Both the position numbers and the translations under genes were made by a program. A stretch of DNA of 64,000 nt from Agelas oroides. Taxonomy: Eukaryota; Porifera; Demospongiae; Agelasida; Agelasidae. Every line of letters starts with the position of its first letter. Positions within the stretch are counted from its first letter, which is position 1. Location of the stretch: assembly GCA_949130485.1 (NCBI GenBank), contig OX422193.1:7474472-7538471 (forward strand), written 5' to 3'. A model generated the notes under the pieces. The model did not search any database. It was not told the DNA's origin and saw only the letters and a list, made by a program, of their open reading frames with translations. Shown piece after piece: positions 1 to 25,800 of the stretch.

Positions 1-345
1 GTTACCATTTAGCCCCCCACCAGGAGCTGCAAGAGTGTGGGGGGAGGTGTGCACAGTCTGTTACCATTTAGCCCCCCACCAGGAGCTACAAGAGTGTGGG
101 GGGAGGTGTGCACAGTCTGTTACCATTAAGCCTCCCACCAGGAGCTGCAAGAGTGTGGGGGGAGGTGTGCACAGTCTGTTACCATTAAGCCCCCCACCAG
201 GAGCTACAAGAGTGTGGGGGGAGGTGTGCACAGTCTGTTACCATTAAGCCTCCCACCAGGAGCTGCAAGAGTGTGGGGGGAGGTGTGCACAGTCTGTTAC
301 CATTAAGCCCCCCACCAGGAGCTACAAGAGTGTGGGGGGAGGCAT
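1..345. repeat. 59-bp GC-rich minisatellite, about 5.8 copies
   Basis: Nearly identical units of about 59 bp follow head to tail from the first base, so the array probably extends beyond the window. Each unit has a CCCCCCACCAGGAGCT core and a TGTGGGGGGAGG core, which could pair with each other. Units alternate subtly (GGAGCTGC versus GGAGCTAC, CCCCCC versus CCTCCC), suggesting a higher-order dimer. A reading frame across it is only repeat translation. Confidence 0.95.
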
Positions 346-1225
346 ATTACAGACTATTTGTATTGGTAAATGAATCATGAAGCCTCCCTACACATGGAGT
401 TAGTTTTGAGTGTCTCAAGTACATATAACTGCGTCAAGCTATCAGCTATCGTTATGTATGATGTTTCATACACTAGGCTTTCACAAGACAGTGTGTGATT
501 CCTTCAAGAACTACTTCAAAGAGACGCAAAAATTTATATGAAACTGGAGTAGACGATACGGAATGTGCAATAAAACTGTGGGGGGGGGGGGGGGGGAGGG
601 TGTGTTTGCATTATCAAATGAACCTGTAACAGAGATGGCCGGAAGCCTCCCTACACTTGGAGCTACCTACAAGTGCCTCAAGAACGTATATAACTAGGTC
701 AAGCTATCAGCTATCATTATAGGATTGGGTATTAAGTTCTATACACTGAGCCTTCCCAAGACAGCGTGTGATTCCTTCAAGAAGCAAAATTTTTGCTGAA
801 ACTGGAGTAGTAATGTGCTATGAAAGTGTAATCACATTATCCAGTAACTGAGGTGGCCGGAAGCCTACACTTGGAAGCAACTACCCATTTGCCATGACAT
901 AAGCAGGTCAAGCTGTCATGATGGGGTCAATATGATACACTAGGCTCTACCCAAGACTCTTGCCAAGGTTCTGTAATGAGTCAGTTTGATGAGAAGCCAA
1001 AAGTGTAGATGAAAGGGAGTAGATGAAAGTGCAGGGGAAAAGGTGAGCTACAGTCTGTTCACATCACGATATGAAACCAGTTAGGCTTGGAGTATCTCTA
1101 CACCTGGACAAGAACTACGAACAATCAATGAACCACATCTCCCTGAAGAAGGCAGACTGAACTATCCCATGGGGATGACTATGGGTTACTAGGTTCTTCC
1201 CATGACTGTTGGTGATTCCATAACC
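346..1225. repeat. Decayed ~230-bp tandem repeat, about 4 units
   Basis: Units starting near 375, 640, 857 and 1070 share GAAGCCTCCCTACACTTGGA, GTCAAGCTATCAGCTATC and an ACACTAGGCTTTCCCAAGAC-like block in the same order. They are far more diverged than the adjacent minisatellite. A run of 15 or more G interrupts the first unit near 580-597. The last unit contains the dispersed CAATGAACCACATCTC motif. I see no exon of the flanking kinase gene here. Confidence 0.75.
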
Positions 1226-1287
1226 AATTCCTTTAACGTGGTAGACAAGGATATGCTACAAACATGTTTGGGAAAGATGTACTACTC

Positions 1288-1297
1288 ACGCACGCAT

Positions 1298-1385
<88 letters not shown>
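1288..1385. repeat. (CA)n microsatellite forming a 5' splice site of the MRCK gene
   Basis: About 70 bp of pure CA follow a CACG-rich start. On the minus strand this is (GT)n immediately after the last base of MRCK exon 11, so the donor GT and its +3 to +6 positions are microsatellite sequence. Confidence 0.9.
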
Positions 1386-15144
<13,759 letters not shown>

Positions 15145-15432
15145 CTTTATCCTGTCCCTGAGAGAAGCGATCTTTTTGCTGGCTACAACGCTACTGCACA
15201 AACTGAACCTTCGGCTTCCCAGTGGATTGGAATCTTTGGAATGCGGAAATTGTTCCCTGACTCGTTCCCATACTGAGCAGCCTCGTTCTCAGGCTGACAA
15301 ACATTTGACTCGGGAACGGGTCTATAGTCAGTAGCCTCGTTCCAGGCTAGCCTCGTATACCCAGGCTCCGGACCCTCCCCTGCAGAAAGACGATGCGGCA
15401 GAAAAGCTGGGGTGAGGACATCATGGAAACAA

Positions 15433-16613
15433 GACCATGACTGATCAGGAAGGAGGGAGAGGTGGAGAGGAGGGGGTTTTCTGCAGGGGAGGAGCCTAGG
15501 TATGAGGATCGTGGGGAAAAGTTTTCCAAAATGACATAATTTACAAACTAGTAAAGCACAAGTTATTTCTGCAAGAGCTACATCTCAGTTCCTAAAAATA
15601 CAATAAAAGAAATTACTGTAAAAAAAGGCAACAGATCTACAGGTCATGCTTCATAAATTATAAGTAGCAATCAGTAATGATATTACAACAAGTTGTATAT
15701 AGACCATGACTGATCAGGAAGGAGAGAGATGTGGAGAGGAGGGGGTTGAGGGAGGGAGGGGGTTTTCTGCAGGGGAGGGCGAATTTTTTTTTTGGACGAG
15801 GTTTGAGAACTTAGTCGCAAAACGACACTTGCTGTAGAAGATTGTGATACTTCTGGTTCCTCTCTTACACACTGTGATGACTTGAATGATTTAGTCCGGC
15901 CTTTATCGTAACACTGATGTGATTATAGATGCTTAGAAAACAGTTGATTCCAAGAGTTCAGATCGCAGAGTAAAATTACAATGCTAAAATCAAGTATTGA
16001 TGCCAATGGTAGCTATGCCAGATAGTTGGATGGAAGCCAAAGGCAACAGACCCAACGTTTCAGTGCTGTATTTAGTAAGTAAATTATCAGCAGGCCTTGA
16101 AAGTGTTACTTTGCTGATAGAAAAGTTCAACCTCTCACTTTGTGTGGGTAAATCACGACTTTTGACACAGTCTTGTCAACTTCAGACGGCAAGGAACAAC
16201 ACACTGGGCAGACTCAGCGACTTTCTCGGATCTTACAGGCATATTACGTCATTCCAATTACGTATAGCTACCAGAATGGGTACAACCCTGTCATTAATTT
16301 TCCGTCGTTTTGCGACTAAGTTCTCAAACCTCGTCCAAAAAAAAAATTCGCCAGGGGAGGAGCCTAGGTACGAGGCTAGTTCCAGGCCAGTATGTAATCG
16401 TGGGGAAAAGTTTTCCAAAATGATGTAATTTCCAAACAAGTAGTAAAACACAAGTTATTTCTGCAAGAGCTACATCTCAGTTCCTAAAAATACAATAAAA
16501 GAAATTACTGTAAAAAAAAGCAACAGATCTACAGGTCATGCTTCATAAATTATGAATAGCAATGAGTAATGATAAGTGCTACAGTGATACAAACAACAGT
16601 CAACAAGTTGTAC
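15433..16613. repeat. Tandem duplication, copy 1 15433-15701, copy 2 15702-16613
   Basis: Both copies begin GACCATGACTGATCAGGAAG and share GGTTTTCTGCAGGGGAGG, GTGGGGAAAAGTTTTCCAAA and CAGATCTACAGGTCATGCTT in order. Copy 2 differs mainly by the 573-bp insertion at 15779-16351. The sequence also contains TAGCCTCG-type ends (15348-15360, 15484-15510). This is the intergenic gap between MRCK and paralog A. I see no gene in it. Confidence 0.85.
15770..16360. mobile_element. Mutator-like MITE, 573 bp, 9-bp target duplication
   Basis: The element 15779-16351 has terminal inverted repeats of roughly 45 bp (GCGAATTTTTTTTTTGGACG inward to GCAAAACGAC). It is flanked by exact CAGGGGAGG duplications at 15770-15778 and 16352-16360. 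The sister repeat at 15433-15701 shows the uninterrupted site. No transposase frame. Long TIRs with 9-bp duplications are typical of Mutator-like elements. Confidence 0.9.
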
Positions 16614-16749
16614 AGTAACAAAGTGTAAGCATATAGCAAGTTTCATGTGCATATGTTAGAGTTTGTTGTGTGATTGTCATGTACTGAAAAAAATAATAGT
16701 ATCCAACTACATGTGGTGCATGTGCCCAATTATAAAACAAAATAATAAT

Positions 16750-16840
16750 TCAGCTTTTCCAAAACTTCAAACGGGATATTAGACCTGGGGGATTCTGGGC
16801 TGTAGTTGGTGCAGGTGTTGCTGGTGATTTTGTGGCAGTC
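16750..16840 (-). CDS. Paralog A exon 19: tail and stop
   Basis: Encodes RTATKSPATPAPTTAQNPPG and ends LKFWKS before TGA. Acceptor CACATCAG. The Thr/Pro/Ala stretch varies in paralog B, but the start (RTATK) and last residues (KFWKS) are conserved. Confidence 0.9.
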
Positions 16841-19800
16841 CTGATGTGAAAAATTAATTCCAGTCATACAAGTGTCAATCAACTACACTTCTAGATTCTG
16901 GCCATCAAAACGTTAGCTACCAAGACATTCCCAGGCTCTCCTCACTTAGCATGGAGAGCCTGGGATGTGGCCAAATATTATTCATATCCCTTAATGGTTG
17001 GTGGTGTCACACACACTGACGTCAGGACTAGAACAATCCCCCACCAGCTAGGGATCCATTACCAGGAACACATAGGCAGGCTGGTTATGTGCTCTTGTAT
17101 TACAGTATACTTAAATTTGTATGTGCGTTATGCTTCAAACAGTTGAAGGTCAAAACATCAATACTTATAAACTAATAGATGTGTTACATAAGTACACAGT
17201 GTACATTCATTATACCACAGTATTGTACATAAATGTGTGTATCAGTGAGGTGCTTGTGCATGATAACTCTACCTTTGTCTGTTTGCTTCAAGAAGCAGCT
17301 GAACAATGTGATCATGTCCTTCAGACCTGGCAATTGCCAGTGGTGTTCGACCAAACTGTGTATGAAGAGAGTTAATCACCATACATGTTAGAAACCAGGT
17401 TTCTGGCACAGCACTACAGCAGAGTACGTAGTTCACCTGTATACATGACACATTGCGCATGAAGACATGCATGCGGTCTACAAGATTTTGAGCACTTGTG
17501 GTGAGGGCTAAAGTTGCATTATATAGACAATCCAAGTTGCTCTCAAAATGAAGAACTTTTCTCAAGTGTAATAGAACAGATAAGCCAGTCAGCTTACAGG
17601 CAGTAGAGATCCTCCTGCTAGCTTCATGCCTAGTTTCAGTATGTCAGTTGAACAGCTGCAAATTTAGCATGAATAGTGAGTTTTACCAGTCTGTGACTTC
17701 TAAGTAGCTGCCTTGAGTAAAAACAGTGCAGGAAACAAATATAAGCAAGGCTGTGTGTTGAAATCAGCACTTTACTCCGCTCAGGCTCACCCCATAATAA
17801 TAAATCACCTGTATAGTATCCACTACATAATCAATGCTGTGATGGTCAGAGGTGGGAGCTTGCACGGGATAGTTGAACCAACCAAGCATTTCCTCTGTGC
17901 AAGTGCCGACCCCCTATTTTTCTCACTTGAGCTGTGAAGTCCCCGTGGCCACTTGCTTGGGAAAATACGGTATAGAGTATAGTAGTGAAGGAGCACACAC
18001 ACTAACATGAGAAGCCTCACCCTCTCCTGATGGTTGATATCAGCTTCTCTCCTGAGGAGAAGCTCCACAATCTGGTCATGGCCTTCCTTACATGCAATAT
18101 ACAATGCTGTCTGGCCATCCTGTACATGTAAGGGGGAGCAAGATGGATCAGAGGTCATGAAAATCATACCACCAACCAGCTTACATAGTGCAACCTCACA
18201 CCAGCATGACCATAGTCAAACCCAGACGGAAACCTATCCACTTGATTAGGAGGTAATGTTCAATCACAATCACGTTCAAATATAATCACATATGACAACA
18301 GTTATTTCCAGCCACAAGTAAAACGCTAGCCTAATATAATGTGTTTACAACATCAAAGAAACACCTTCATGTACGTTGATTGACTAAAAATTATCTGCTA
18401 TCTTGTCATAACATTACAATGCCATTCTAATAGGACTTATGATTATTCTGTGCACAGTGCCTTTGGTTAAAGTCTTAAGATTGATTGTGTTTTATCATAC
18501 TATTTCAAAGATACTGATAGGAGAAAAAATGTCTGAAAGTCACAGCAGTAATAGCATTTGTTTAAATGGCCATGGTCAGTGAGTGTCTTCACCGTGTGCC
18601 ATGTATAGCTTTAGTGTAGTCTTTTAGTGAAGTTTAGTGAATAGTTACTGTTTGTTCTGAATGTGGACACACACATAACCACTAGATTTGTCCACCTTGT
18701 TCACAGACCACTGTGTGCCCAGATTTTATCATGCTGTCAATGCAAGTCCTCTTCACTTAGTATCAATAACCATCACTGACATTCTGTGGTACATGACCAG
18801 CAATGTTGCCGTTAGGCAGTCATTGTGAATATTGAACTTTGGGACATATATTCAAGACAAATCCAATTCTGGACTCAAGACCCCCTCCCACATTTTGTCT
18901 CAAAATTGGGGGGTAAGGTTTTGTGTGAGGTATATGTGGCATGGGAACATACTTGATTACACCAACTTTTCATGAATGTTTACTGACTACATGGAGTTTT
19001 TCCATGTGCATTGTTGAGTATGACAATCTTGACCAACACTCCACCTCACCTCTGTCTCCTGCTCCACACTAGCTCCTGCTTGTAGTAGCAGCTCAACAAC
19101 CTGGGAATGACCTTCCTGGCAGGCAGCATGGAGTGCAGCAAACCCATCCTGTGAAAGAGTCAACAATAAAGATCAATGTACATTTATAGTCAACATATTC
19201 AGTGACACAGAGTAGCAAATGATAAACACTTTACCACTGATCTACTATGGGTTACACAGGATGTAGCATAATGTACAGCTCAAGGGTTAATTATACATCA
19301 TATACCTGGCCTGGTTAATCAGTACTCTTGCAACATCTGGAGCAGCAACCATGTGAGCTAATTAGGGTTCAGTAATCTTATTAATTGGCAATCTTGTTAC
19401 TTGATATTACAAGAACATTAAAATTGGCCGAATCAAGTAACAGCCAGACTATTGCACACATTACAGTTGACATCCTCCTCACTTCAGAGAGAATGACTGA
19501 TTACAATACACGCTAAGATTCTCCTCACAGCATTTGTTGTCCTCACCTTCTTCTGTATGTCAGGGTTGGCTCCTGCTGCAAGGAGGAGTTCAACCACCCT
19601 CTGGTGGCCATTAAAGCTTGCAGTGTACAGTGGTGTCCTACCAGTCTACAGTGAGTGTGTGTCAGTGTATTGTAGGAAAGAGCAAGTGTATAGCTTCTTG
19701 TCAGACGTTAGTCAACATATGCCCAACATGAAGAATGAGTGCAAACACTAATACACAGATATCATGCTATCTAGTTGGTAAGCATACTATGTAGTGCTCA

Positions 19801-22800
19801 CATTAATATCACATGATTGCTAAGAAGTCCTGTGCCACTCTCAGAGGAGGGACAATAAACTACACTGTTGTCACTGCTTCTGGTACTACCCACTGTACAG
19901 TGTAGTGGACCTGTGACAGTGTTTCCTGTTTGTCATTATCTACTGACATTTCATATCTATTCATTTCATAGGAGTGTACACACTTGTTTGTTTATACAAG
20001 CAAATTACAGTATCTGGCAATTACCAGCCACTTCAATCACTTAGTGATGACAATCATAATAAGGCAGCTGGCCATACACTGTAGATCAATTTACAGCAGC
20101 ACATTGTTGTGTACTTCATATGACACTACATGAGTTCTACATTGACACGAGAACACATTGGCTCATGTCAGTTTCTATGGGTCATCATGTCCGTCTCCAT
20201 TGTGTTAATTTCACAACTATGCTTAATTGACTGTCAAAACTGAACCTTTAAATGTATGAACCCAAATTATGTCCTGGTGTTTGTAACCTAATCTGCTTGC
20301 CAAGCACATGATTGATGACCATATTCATGGTTATGCATGTAACCGCTGCCATGTGTTCTTCACATTAAAAAAAAAAACACTCCTCATGCAGGAACGCACA
20401 TGTTGACATGAGAAGCCTCACCTTCTTCTGATGGTTCACATCAGCTTCTCTCCTGAGGAGAAGCTCCACAATCTGGTTATGGCCATTCCTGCTTGCAGTA
20501 TACAATGCTGTCTGGCCAGTCTGTACATGTATTAAAATCAAGAAGGTAACGTTCAATAGTAATCACATAACACAACAGTTATTTACAGCTACAAGCTGGT
20601 TTTGTGTGGGGTTTATGCAACCAAAAGTTAGGGAGGAGTCTGGGAATGGAGGTACTTGATTATACAATTTTTTCATTAATGTTTACTGACTACATGGAGT
20701 TTTTCCATGTGCATTGTTGAGTGTGACAATCTTGACCAGCACTCCACCTCACCTCTGTCTCCTGCTCCACACTAGCTCCTGCTTGTAGTAGCAGCTCAAC
20801 AACCTGGGAATGACCCTCTTGGCAGGCAGCATGGAGTGCAGCAAACCCATTCTGTGAAAGAGTCAACAATAAAGATCAATGCATGTTCAGTGACACAGAG
20901 AAGCAAATGTTTAACACATTACCACTGATCTGCTAGGGGTACACAGGATGTAGCATAACGTACAGCTCAAGGGTTAATTATACATCATATACCTGGCCTG
21001 GTTAATCAGTACTCTTGCAACATCTGGAGCAGCAACCATGTGAGCTAATTAGGGTTCAGTAATCTTATTAATTGGCAATCTTGTTACTTGATATTACAAG
21101 AACATTAAAATTGGCTGAATCAAGTAACAGCCAGACTATTGCACACACTACAGTTGACATCCTCCTCACTTCAGAGAGAATGACTGATTACAATACATGC
21201 TAGAATTCTCCTGACTGCATTTGTTGTCCTCACCTTCTTCTGTATGTCAGGATTGGCTCCTGCTGCCAGGAGGAGTTCAACCACCCTCTGGTGGCCATCA
21301 AAACTTGCAATCCACAGTGGTGTGCGACCACTCTACAGTGAATGTGTGTCAGTATTGTAGGAAAGAGCAAGTGTATAGCTTCTTGTCAGATGTTAGTCAA
21401 ATTATGCCCAACATGAAGAATGAGTACAAACACTAGTACACAGACATCTTGCTATCTGGTTGGTTAAGCATACTATGTAGTACTCACAATAATATCACAT
21501 GATTGCTAAGAAGTCCTGTGCCACTCTCAGAGGATGGTCAATAAACTACACGGTTGTCACTGCTTCTGGTACTACACACTGTACAGTATAGTGGACCTGT
21601 GACAGTGGGTCCTGTTTGTCATTATCTTACAGGAGTATACGCACTTGTTTGTTTATACAAGCAAATTACAGTATCTGGCAATTACCAGCCATATTCAATC
21701 ACTTAGTGATGACAATCATAATAAGGCAGCTGGCCATACACTGTAGATCAATTTACAGCAGCACATTGTTGTGTACTTCATATGACACTACATGAGTTCT
21801 ACACTGACACGAGAACACATTCGACAGTTTCTATGGGTCATCATGTCCGTCTCCATTATGTTAATTTCACAACTATGCTTAATTGACTGTGAAACTCAAA
21901 TTATGTCCTGGTGTTTGTAACCTAATCTGCTTGCCAAGCACATGATTGATGACCTTATTCATGGTTATGCATGTAACCGCGCCATGTGTTCTTCACATTA
22001 AAAAAAACAACACTCCTCATGCAGGAACGCACATGCTGACATGAGAAGCCTCACCTTCTTCTGATGGTTCACATCAGCTTCTCTCCTGAGGAGAACCTCC
22101 ACAATCTGGTCATGGCCTTTCCAGCTTGCAATATGCAATGCTGTCAGGCCAGTCTGTACATGTATTAAAATCAAGAAGGTAACATTCAATAGTAATCACA
22201 TAGCACAACACTTGCTTACAGCTACAAGCTGGTTTTGTGTGGCGGTTATGCAACCAAAAGTTGGGGAGGATCCTGGGAATGGAGGTACTTGATTATACAA
22301 ATTTTTCATTAATGTTTACTGACTACATGGAGTTTTTCCATGTGCATTGTTGAGTATGACAATCTTGACCAACACCCCACCTCACCTCTGTCTCCTGCTC
22401 CACACTAGCTCCTGCTTGTAGTAGCAGCTCAGCAACCTGAGCATGACCCTCCTGGCAGGCAACATGAAGAGAAGCAAACCCATCCTGTGAAAGAGTCAAG
22501 ATCAATGTACATTTATAGTCAACATGTTCAGTGACACAGAGTAGCAAATGTTTAACACTTTATCACTGATCTGCTAGGGGTACACAGGATGTACAGTTCA
22601 AGTACAGCTCAAGGGTTAATTACATAATTATACATCATATGTCTGGTCTGGCGTATTTTTTTTTGGACGCACTTTCGACTTAGTCTCTGGATGGCAATGG
22701 ATATGCGCATGCGCAGTGCCACACCCTCTGTGTACTTAGACCTTTGAGAAGGGCGTGTTGAACATGATCGAGCAAAACGACTGCCAAGAAGACTGCAGTT

Positions 22801-25800
22801 AGAAAGAGAGCTATTCCTCAGGTGATTTTTAGCAACAAAGAACTACAGCCTATAACTACAATGTACTTTCAGTGAACTGTGAGCAAGACTGGAAGGCATC
22901 TGGCCAGAGACTAAGTCGAAAGTGCGTCCAAAAAAAAAAAAACCCTCTGGCCTGGCTAATCAGTACTCTTGCAACATCTGGAGCAGCAACCATGTGAGCC
23001 AATTAGAGTTCAGTACTCTTATTACTTGGTAACCTGGTAACTTGATATTACAAGAACATTAATGTATACCCCCCCCCACCTCCCCCCCCCCGAAGATAAC
23101 TATAAATTGGCCGATTCAAGTAACTATTGCACACACCACAGTTGACATCCTCCTTACTTCAGAGAGAACGATTGATTACAATACTCACTAAGATTTGTCT
23201 GACTGCGTTCGTTGTCCTCACCTTCTTCTGTATGTCAGGGTTGGCTCCTGCTGCCAGGAGGAGTTCAACCACCCTCTGGTGGCCATGAAAGCTTGCAGTC
23301 CACAGTGGTGTCTCACCAGTCTACAGTGAGTGTGTGTCAGTATTGTAGGAAAGAGCAAGTGTACAGCTTCATGTCAGATGTTAGTCAAATTATGCCCAAC
23401 ATGAAGAATGAGTACAAACACTAATACGTAGACATCTTGCTATCTGGTTGGTAAGCATACTATGTAGTGCTCACAATAATATCACATAATTGCTAACAAG
23501 TCACTAATACACAGATATCATGCTATCTGGTAGGTAAGAATACTATGTAGTTGATCACAATATCACCAGATTGCTAAGAAGTCCTGTGCCACTCTCAGAG
23601 GAGGGTCAATAAACTACACTGTTGTCACTGCTTCTGGCACTACCCACTGTACAGTATAGTGGACCTGTGATAGTGTTGTGTGTTTGTCATTATCTATTCA
23701 TATTTTATAGGAGCGTACACACTTTATTTGTTTATACAAGCAAATTACAGTATCTGGTAATTAGCAGCCACATTCAATCACTTAGTGATGACAATCATAA
23801 TAAGGCAGCTGGCCATACACTGTAGATCAATTTACAGCAGCACATTGTTGTGTACTTCATATGACACTATACCAGTTCTACATTGACACGAGAACACATT
23901 GGCAAAAATCAGTTTCTATGGGTCATCATGTCAGTCTGCATTATGTTAATTTCACAACTACCCTTAATTGACTGTGAAAACTGAAAACCTTCATTGCATG
24001 AATTATGTCCTGGTGTTTGTAACCTAATCTGCTTGCCAGGACATCCTAATCTTGTGGACATTTATCAGCTGGATACACATACAGGTCAGGATTGGCCCTC
24101 GCTATGAACTACTCAACCACTTACAGCACCAGCTGCATCAACACTGACAGTTGTCAGCAGGACAGGGATTCTCTCCAGTAGACCATAAAAGGACGCTTCA
24201 TGGAGCTCCACTTCCTAATACAGCAGAAACAAGTTAATAAATCAAAGTCACAATGTTTAGGTAATAATTATATGCTAGCTACATTGTAGCTAAGGTGGTG
24301 GAGAGTGAGAGTATCCACTCAGAAAATGTACTTGTACAGTCGATCCACTCAGGCCTGTAACTCTGTTCACAGGGGGCCTCCAGCAGTAGAGAGCAAATCA
24401 GAATTTAGGCATCTAGTCTGTACTGTTATAAGCTGACTGCTTCACTCTTCTACCTAGCCTCATTGCCAATCACTCAGTGGTAAGAGTGCCCAACTGGTAT
24501 TTGGAAGGTCTTGGATTTCACTCCCAGCTAGGTCGATTTTTCTGCTGACGTCACATTCTCTCTCTTTATAAAAATTCCATTAAGACTATTATCAACTACT
24601 TTTCCCATTCCACACTGTACATCTAACTATGCATGTAGATCATTGTCAAAACTAGATTTTACTATGAGATCTGGTTATGCATTGCATACGTACCTTGAGG
24701 TTCGGGCACCTGTAACTCTCTGTATCTCCGAAGACAATCTGTGTGATTTGCTGCTCAGCCAACAGACGCTCCCCACTGGTGGCTCCCTTATGACTTCTCA
24801 TGTATGGCAGGAGATCTCTGGACACTAGCCAACAAACAGAAAGTGGATTCTCTGAGCAGCCTGCATACACAAGAGCAGCTTTTGGAAGCTGAAAGTAGCC
24901 ACAGATGGCTGTGGTTACTTCCTCAAGGCAAGATACATGAAGCAGAGGTTTACCAACTTCAGCTGTTATACGAGATGTGTTTCGTTCAGCGTGTACAGCA
25001 GCTCTGCTCTCAGTTCGTTGTGTAGCAGGTTTGTTTTCAGGAAACACAGCAGGGTGAAGACACTGAAGCTGTTCAAGAGGTAAACGGTGAACTGACCTCA
25101 GCTCACCTGTGGAAGCTTTTTGTGTACAAAGAATAAGGGAGCCACTGCTGGCCCTAGCTTCCTCAAACTCAGCTAGTTTGGCTGCAGCTGGTTTGCAGCC
25201 AGAAGCTTCAAGAAGAAGAGAAAGCAGACTTGTGCTCAGACAGTTCCAGTAGGGAGCCATCAGCCTAAAGAACTCATGGATGGTACTGGCAGCTTCATAA
25301 GAGCCTGGATCAACTAGTGAGACAACCATACCATCACCTAGTGGTAAGACGAGTGAAGCAAGGCATTGTTTGAGTTGTGTCAGTGCATTAGGACACTGGA
25401 CTAGCAGATCTACTACATCTTGCTGTAGGTTTTGGAACTGGAAGGAGACATCGGAGAGGAGTGGAACATTTCCAGTTGCAAGACTGTGAAGCACTCTCAC
25501 TGCCAGTTGCAGTCGCTTATAATCTGTGAGGAGGAGAGCATAAAAAGAACCCTCAAACCGTGTGTGACAAAAGATGTGAGTGGACTCAACAGGTACCCTC
25601 ATCCCAAGGCTCTCCCCACATGTACTGCAAGGAATAGAATGCTGGACAGTGGCCTGCTACTCAACAGCTACAACGTGTTGGTTTGCAGACCAACTAAGAC
25701 ATTGAGGTGTCCAGTGACCGATTACACCTTATTTCAACCAAATGCTTGTAATGGTAGACACTGGTAGCTTGTGTGTTTGTAAGCACTACCGTTAGCCTAA

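Noticed and set aside
1..345. CRISPR-like regular repeat array
   Set aside because: Units are contiguous, without unique spacers, in a eukaryotic setting. It is a minisatellite.
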